Shown here one piece after another: positions 58,961-64,000 of a stretch of 64,000 nucleotides of DNA. The notes under the pieces were generated by a model. It searched no databases. It saw only the letters and a list, made by a program, of their open reading frames with translations, and had not been told where the DNA came from. The position numbers and the translations under genes were made by a program. This DNA comes from Apteryx mantelli (Eukaryota > Chordata > Aves > Apterygiformes > Apterygidae): NCBI RefSeq assembly GCF_036417845.1, contig NC_089994.1:10868001-10932000 (forward strand), read 5' to 3'. Within the stretch, counting starts at the first letter, position 1; the number at the start of each line of letters is the position of its first letter.

Positions 58961-61900
58961 AGCACCTACCGGGGATCCAGGCGGAGGCTGTGTCCGTGCT
59001 GGCGCCTTGTGCCTCAGTTTCCAGCAGCCCAGTATCGAAAGTCAGTCGGATCTCAGCTCTTTGTCCGTATTTGTTCATACATACAACATTCCATGAAAAC
59101 GGCCCCAAACCCTACATTGTTCTGCACATTTGCTTTGCTTTCTATGTTGTTCCATTCCCTGCAGGACTTCGGCACATGCTCTGTTTTGCGGGGAGTCATC
59201 TTACCCTAAGGAGTTAACTCCTAAAAGGAGTTAAACTGCTCGTTCTGTCAAGCTTGAATGAAAGGACGATGATTTCCACCAATTTTGGCCCATTCCGTAC
59301 TACAACACTAACGCAGGCACCGTTGCCCCCAATCCTGCAGTGCACTCGCATTGACTTCGCACACACTAGCAATGCTGAGTGCATCTGGATCATTCGTGTT
59401 CGTGCATAAGTGCTAGCACTTGCTGGATTAGAGTCTAGGTAGTACAATAAAATGTCTTGCTTAGCATTTTGGAAAGTAGTAAAGAGAGGGAAAGTCGTTG
59501 TGTTTGCAGTATTCCTGATGACCAACTTGCTAAGCTTTAAAGGTCCCCTCAGTGGGTTCACTTATTCCTGAGAAAATTTTCCTCAGTCCATTATATCTCT
59601 TTTATCAGAGATATAACAGCTAATTTACACTCCTCCATTATTTCGTGTCATTACTACTAGTTATGTCCTCATACATGACCTTTTTTCTTTTTTTACTCTT
59701 AAAATATTTTCAAATACTGATATTCCAGCAAGATGCTATATACGTATATTTGGCTTCCTTTACCCTTTCCTCATAAACCACTCCTTAAACTTTTCAGCGT
59801 CTTTCTAGCACTGGGCATCCCAGAAGTAGCATGGTATATTGGGAACTGGCTCAGCAGAGTGGTATTTCATAGGACTGTCTGCTCTTACATTTACTTTGGT
59901 GTTTTTTGCTTTTCCACAATTTTTTTCCATTATTATTATAGCCTGGGATTATTTGGGAGGTGCTGGAGAGTTTATTGGTCAGGCAGATTTTTGCTTCTAT
60001 GACTAAGCTTGCTAAAGTGTCCCTATGGACCAGAATGCTGGCTTAGTAAATGTGGACAGAAAAACAGACATCTCTGTAAAAGGCCACATCACTGCCCATT
60101 TTCTCTGAACATTTTAATTTTCATAATGAAATAAGTGCCTTCCAACATCATGCTGTAACCCTAAGTACAATTGCCATATAAAAATACTTAGTCAGCTTTT
60201 CTAGGTATAACAATCTTTTTTTCTTTTATTAACCTGCCCAAATTATCCTTAATATGAACAAGAATCCATTGGGGCATTTCTCCGTGAAGATGTAAGGCTG
60301 TTTGGTAAGCAAAAGTCAGGAAGCCTAAACAATCAGTGAGTCTAAATTGTTTAAAGAAATCAATAGCAAACCTGTTAACCAAGCTCCTGATACATTGCTA
60401 ACGATAGTGGCTGGGTGTTTTCCTGTAAACATTATGTGGAGGTAACCCCCTGGGGCATGATTTGGAAGAGAATATTACTTTACAAATTAGTTCAGGAAGA
60501 GGACTATTTGCAAAATAGTAAAGCATGGATCTGAGAGAAGCTGTCAAACGAGATGACCAAAGATAGGGACTCAATGAGCATGATGAAGAAGGGCTGAGAA
60601 GTGTGTGCCTCAGCAGAACTTTGTTAGAGAACTTACTGAATGATAGGATCTGGCTAATAAAAATACAGAACTCCTTTTATGGTTGACGGACAGATACAGT
60701 CTCTGTAAGAGATCTGTACGAATGTCTAAACAAAGTATATTTGAGTCCAGAGTCTAGCAGCCTTTTTCCAGGTTACTTTGTTCTGGAGCAGGAGAAGAAT
60801 GGTACAGTTTATAGAAACTTGTTTCACACAGATTATCATTAGTTTTCTGATCAGCAGAAGGAGGAAATGATGGACACAGTAGATGTCAAAGCAACTTCCT
60901 CTCAAATTTGAGTTGTTATTTTGTGATAATGCAGTACTGCAGTTTGAAGATACCTGATTATACCATATCTTTTCTTTAAACATTTGCTTCAGATTTCCAT
61001 CAAATACATGACAGATAGATAGATATATAAAGACAGCAGAAGTGCGCATTTTAGTTATCTGATCCAGATGCCTATATAACAGGGAAATCTCAAGCTGAAA
61101 CACAGTACCCAATATGAACTGAAGTTTCTCCTTCCTTCTTGACTGGGTGTAGATGTTTGGCACTGAGCTTGTAAACCACACGTGGAATATGTATGACTCC
61201 ACGCTGAAAGTGACCTTCACAAGATGTATCTTTGCTGAGATTTGAGAGGAATCCTTGAAAACTTGAGTGTATATAAGTGTGTTTCAAATTCTTTAGTAGG
61301 CACCTTCACTGGATGCTCTTCCACAAAGGATGTCAAGGGCAATATGGTGAGGAAAACTTGAATGTCTAGTCCTCATTCATTCTCTTCCTTAGCTTTTCTT
61401 GTAAGAATGTACAAAGTAGGACTTTTGCCTCTTTCAGAGAACTCAAATTAAGAATTAATGTTGCTTTTCGCTTTGAATATCTGTCTGTTTGCTTCTTGAC
61501 TTTGATCCCATCTCTCTAAGACAATTTACTGCTTGGGTAAAGCTCGCTCAAAGTGTCTCTGATTTTACTTGTGAGTCTGCCATGTGACATCGAGAACCTC
61601 TGCTGCAGGAATAACCACCGGTTTAGAGACTGCTGCCCAAGGAGCGCAGCTTGGTGCACAACGGCACAGAGGTGCAGCCGGCTGAAACAGCCCACGTGAA
61701 ACAGAGAGGATCCTTCCCACCAAACCATACCCATCATCAGCAACATGGGCTGTAGCAACAGACCGTCATGTTAGCTGTTTAAAAAGCTAGGAAAATTGTC
61801 AAGCACTAACACAAATGAGGCCGTTAAGTATAGAGGTTCCTGTAAATTTGCAGCAGACTTGTTTGTGTAAGCTGCTAGTCTCTGTCTCCAGCAGAGAAAG

Positions 61901-63111
61901 AGCCAGCGGCGTCTCCCCCCGTCTGTTCAAGTTCCTCTCTCAGAGCTCTGTTTTATTCTGCAAATATAAAAATCAAAAGGTAACACAGCTACTCCCTTAA
62001 CTAAAGCCAGCTGCGGCATTCTTCCGCGCTGCGCCCAGGCCGCCTGCGAGGGCTGTCAGGCCGCCTGCTGCCCAGCTAAGCGCTCTCTGACCTTAACAGG
62101 AATTGTCCTTTTTGGGAACCCACAGGGCCTGGCCCCTAAAAGGGGAAGGCCACTTTCTTCATCTTTGCGCTGGCAACAAATTCTTATACAACACCAAATT
62201 AAAGAGCTGAGCTAACAAGGCTGACAAGAGAGGGGATTTTAAATGATCCCTGTAGGCAAAGTTCAAGAAGGAAATTGCAGGCGTTTGTCTAGATTTCACT
62301 CAGATCTTCTCAGGCAGAGCAAGTCACCATGCAGGGCCTCTGAGGCTCGCGGGAGGAAAATTAAGATTCTGCAGGAGTTCCCCTACTGAAGAACACGGGC
62401 TGAACTCCTGTCACTTCTGTAATAGCCAGATAGTCATCTATCCGGTGGCAGATGATGCTGACATGTAACTACACTTAGCCACACAGGAGCTCCCCTTTTC
62501 ATCGCCGGGAAACTGAAGTAACATTTGCCTTGCTGCCAGAGCTGCAGTGAGACAGAACTGCACCTATCTGTACAAGCACAGAGGACTCGGATATTAAACA
62601 CTCCCATAACCCCTATAGCACTGTTGTCATAAGCGAACAGTGTTTTTTAATGGGTAGCTAACAATTCCTTCTGTTCATATGAGCTATTCAAAATAACCAA
62701 TGCATTGCTCAGTCTGAAAACCTGAACTGGAGACTTAATTCATTTCAGAAATTAATTTGATTAAATTTGAATGTAAACATTTTCTGCTGTGAACAGAAAA
62801 CATTTCTTCTGAACTGAGCAGGGAAAATGAAATTAGCAGTGGATGACAGGCCATTTGCTGAGTTACCTATCCATCAGGGTATTTTTGTAACTCACTGCAA
62901 TAACCCCAGCTGAAAACATCACTCCTTGACTTACTGTTTCCCTTCCCTCACCTGTTTCTTCAGGTGCTGGTTGCGCAAAGAACCGGACCTCTCAGCAGTT
63001 CTGTTAAATTCAGTAAGTCTATCCACATGGATCAGCAGAATTTCAGCCTATTTCCATAACCATAAAGAATGTAAACATTCCTGAGGAGAGGCTCTTGCAT
63101 ATAAGTGTGCT

Positions 63112-63149
63112 CTGTGTGTGTGTGTGTGTGTGTGTATGTGTGTGTGTGT
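63112..63149. repeat. (GT)n microsatellite
   Basis: About 19 GT units with one A interruption (GTGTATGTGT). Confidence 0.95.
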
Positions 63150-63591
63150 TCATAACCGCATTAGTGAAAGAGGAAGAGCGAGGCAGGAGAGGAAGGCTCC
63201 ATACTCTGCAGAGGCAGTGGGTGGCACTCTCTGCACAGCGCAAGGGCCATACATGGAGCTTTCCAGTTGTAGCTATTATAGCTACAGACGTGTTTTTCTA
63301 AATATTTCTTTAGCAGAGAGCTTGTTCTCTAACCACTGACAACACCATGTTCCAATTCCTGGTGCTTACTGCATGGTTTTCTGCTTACATATTCCTATTA
63401 CTTGGTGTCACTCAGTCTGCAAAAACTTTATTAAAAAAGAAACCTGTCCTAGCCACATACAAATAGTTCTATTACTGGCAGACTGCAGTCAGGCTCAGGC
63501 ATCCAGCTCCCCTCTCACAGCCACTCGGGGGGAAAAAAAATTGTTGTAAATACAGACTGTGGAACTAGAATTCAGGTCTACAGAAATGTGT

Positions 63592-63597
63592 TTTATT
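63592..63597 (-). terminator. possible - strand poly(A) signal
   Basis: AATAAA on the - strand, which could end a transcript (perhaps CHFR) coming from the right. There is no clear GU-rich downstream element, so this is weak. Confidence 0.2.
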
Positions 63598-64000
63598 AAA
63601 GACTTTACCTTCATATTTTATTTATATATTTTAAACATTTACACCCCATTCTATCGGAACAATTTTTAGTGTGTCTATTTTAGCATGGACAAGTATTTAA
63701 AGTGTTACTTTCCTGATTCATTTCTATAAACAGGGGAGGCACTCAGATGTAACTGTGGTGTCCAATACAACAACATGGATTTAATCAACCTCTGGTCTAC
63801 ATAAAAAAAAGGCTGGAAAAGTATAAAAAGCAGCCCTGTGGGACCAGAAGGTCTGCAGATGAGAACTCTTGCGTACAGAGAATAAACTAAAGATTTCAGG
63901 CCTTGTTACTGAAAGTATCTTGCCAATGCCCTCCTCCTGTTTAAAGCTGGATTCGGTTTGGCCACACCAGCTGTTTTGAAGAACAGAAACTAAGAGCTGC

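Larger units (their letters stand above)
58961..64000. other. intergenic right flank, no supported gene
   Basis: AT-rich sequence with a 14-bp palindrome (59209-59222), a GT microsatellite and a possible - strand poly(A) signal at 63592. A 64-codon - strand frame at 60188-60382 matches nothing I recognise. In mammals CHFR, on the same strand, comes next; its conserved Cys-rich C-terminus is not found here, so at most its 3' UTR could reach into the right edge. Confidence 0.6.

Noticed and set aside
60188-60382. 64-codon - strand ORF in the right flank
   Set aside because: Short, no recognised family and no supporting splice or promoter signals; within chance expectation.
58961-64000. CHFR coding sequence
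   Set aside because: Expected from mammalian gene order, but the conserved C-terminal residues of CHFR were not found on either strand; the gene probably starts beyond the right edge.

Overview
This is vertebrate nuclear DNA, most probably from a bird. Two multi-exon genes with GT-AG introns cover most of it, each starting in a CpG island and set in AT-rich sequence. Two CR1-type LINE fragments (one with the reverse-transcriptase core, one with the CR1 3' end) and the compact introns point to a sauropsid, and bird is the best guess. There are no bacterial-type operons, CRISPR arrays or integrated bacterial elements.

Layout. (1) Bases 1-1340 look like the 3' end of an unidentified gene on the + strand converging on ANKLE2; in mammals that neighbour is PGAM5, but nothing here could be matched to it. 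(2) Bases 1975-26384 are ANKLE2 on the - strand: 13 coding exons that sum to one uninterrupted frame of 1020 codons plus stop, with about 3 kb of 3' UTR. Its CpG-island promoter is at about 25960-26900. (3) A short intergenic gap follows. (4) Bases about 27935-58600 are GOLGA3 (golgin-160), also on the - strand: 23 coding exons summing to 1518 codons plus stop, about 4.2 kb of 3' UTR, a 5' leader carrying an upstream ORF, and a CpG-island promoter at about 57820-58960. (5) Bases 58961-64000 hold no gene I can support; in mammals the next gene is CHFR on the same strand, and its conserved C-terminus is not visible here.

I rebuilt exon boundaries by hand from splice-site consensus, reading phase and remembered human protein sequence. 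Every phase closes across both genes, so the coding models are strong. UTR ends and first non-coding exons are inferences.

The two genes are tandem neighbours rather than a functional unit. ANKLE2 is a LEM/ankyrin protein of the ER and inner nuclear membrane that helps BAF dephosphorylation at mitotic exit. GOLGA3 is a peripheral Golgi coiled-coil golgin. I see no novel defence or mobile system. The items most worth a second look are: loss of two of the three mammalian caspase sites in golgin-160; a recursive-splice-like AG|GTAAG junction in ANKLE2; doubled in-frame donors and acceptors at one GOLGA3 junction; a perfect RFX X-box palindrome in the ANKLE2 promoter; a 39-codon upstream ORF in GOLGA3; and an unexplained 236-codon ORF antisense to ANKLE2 intron 1.
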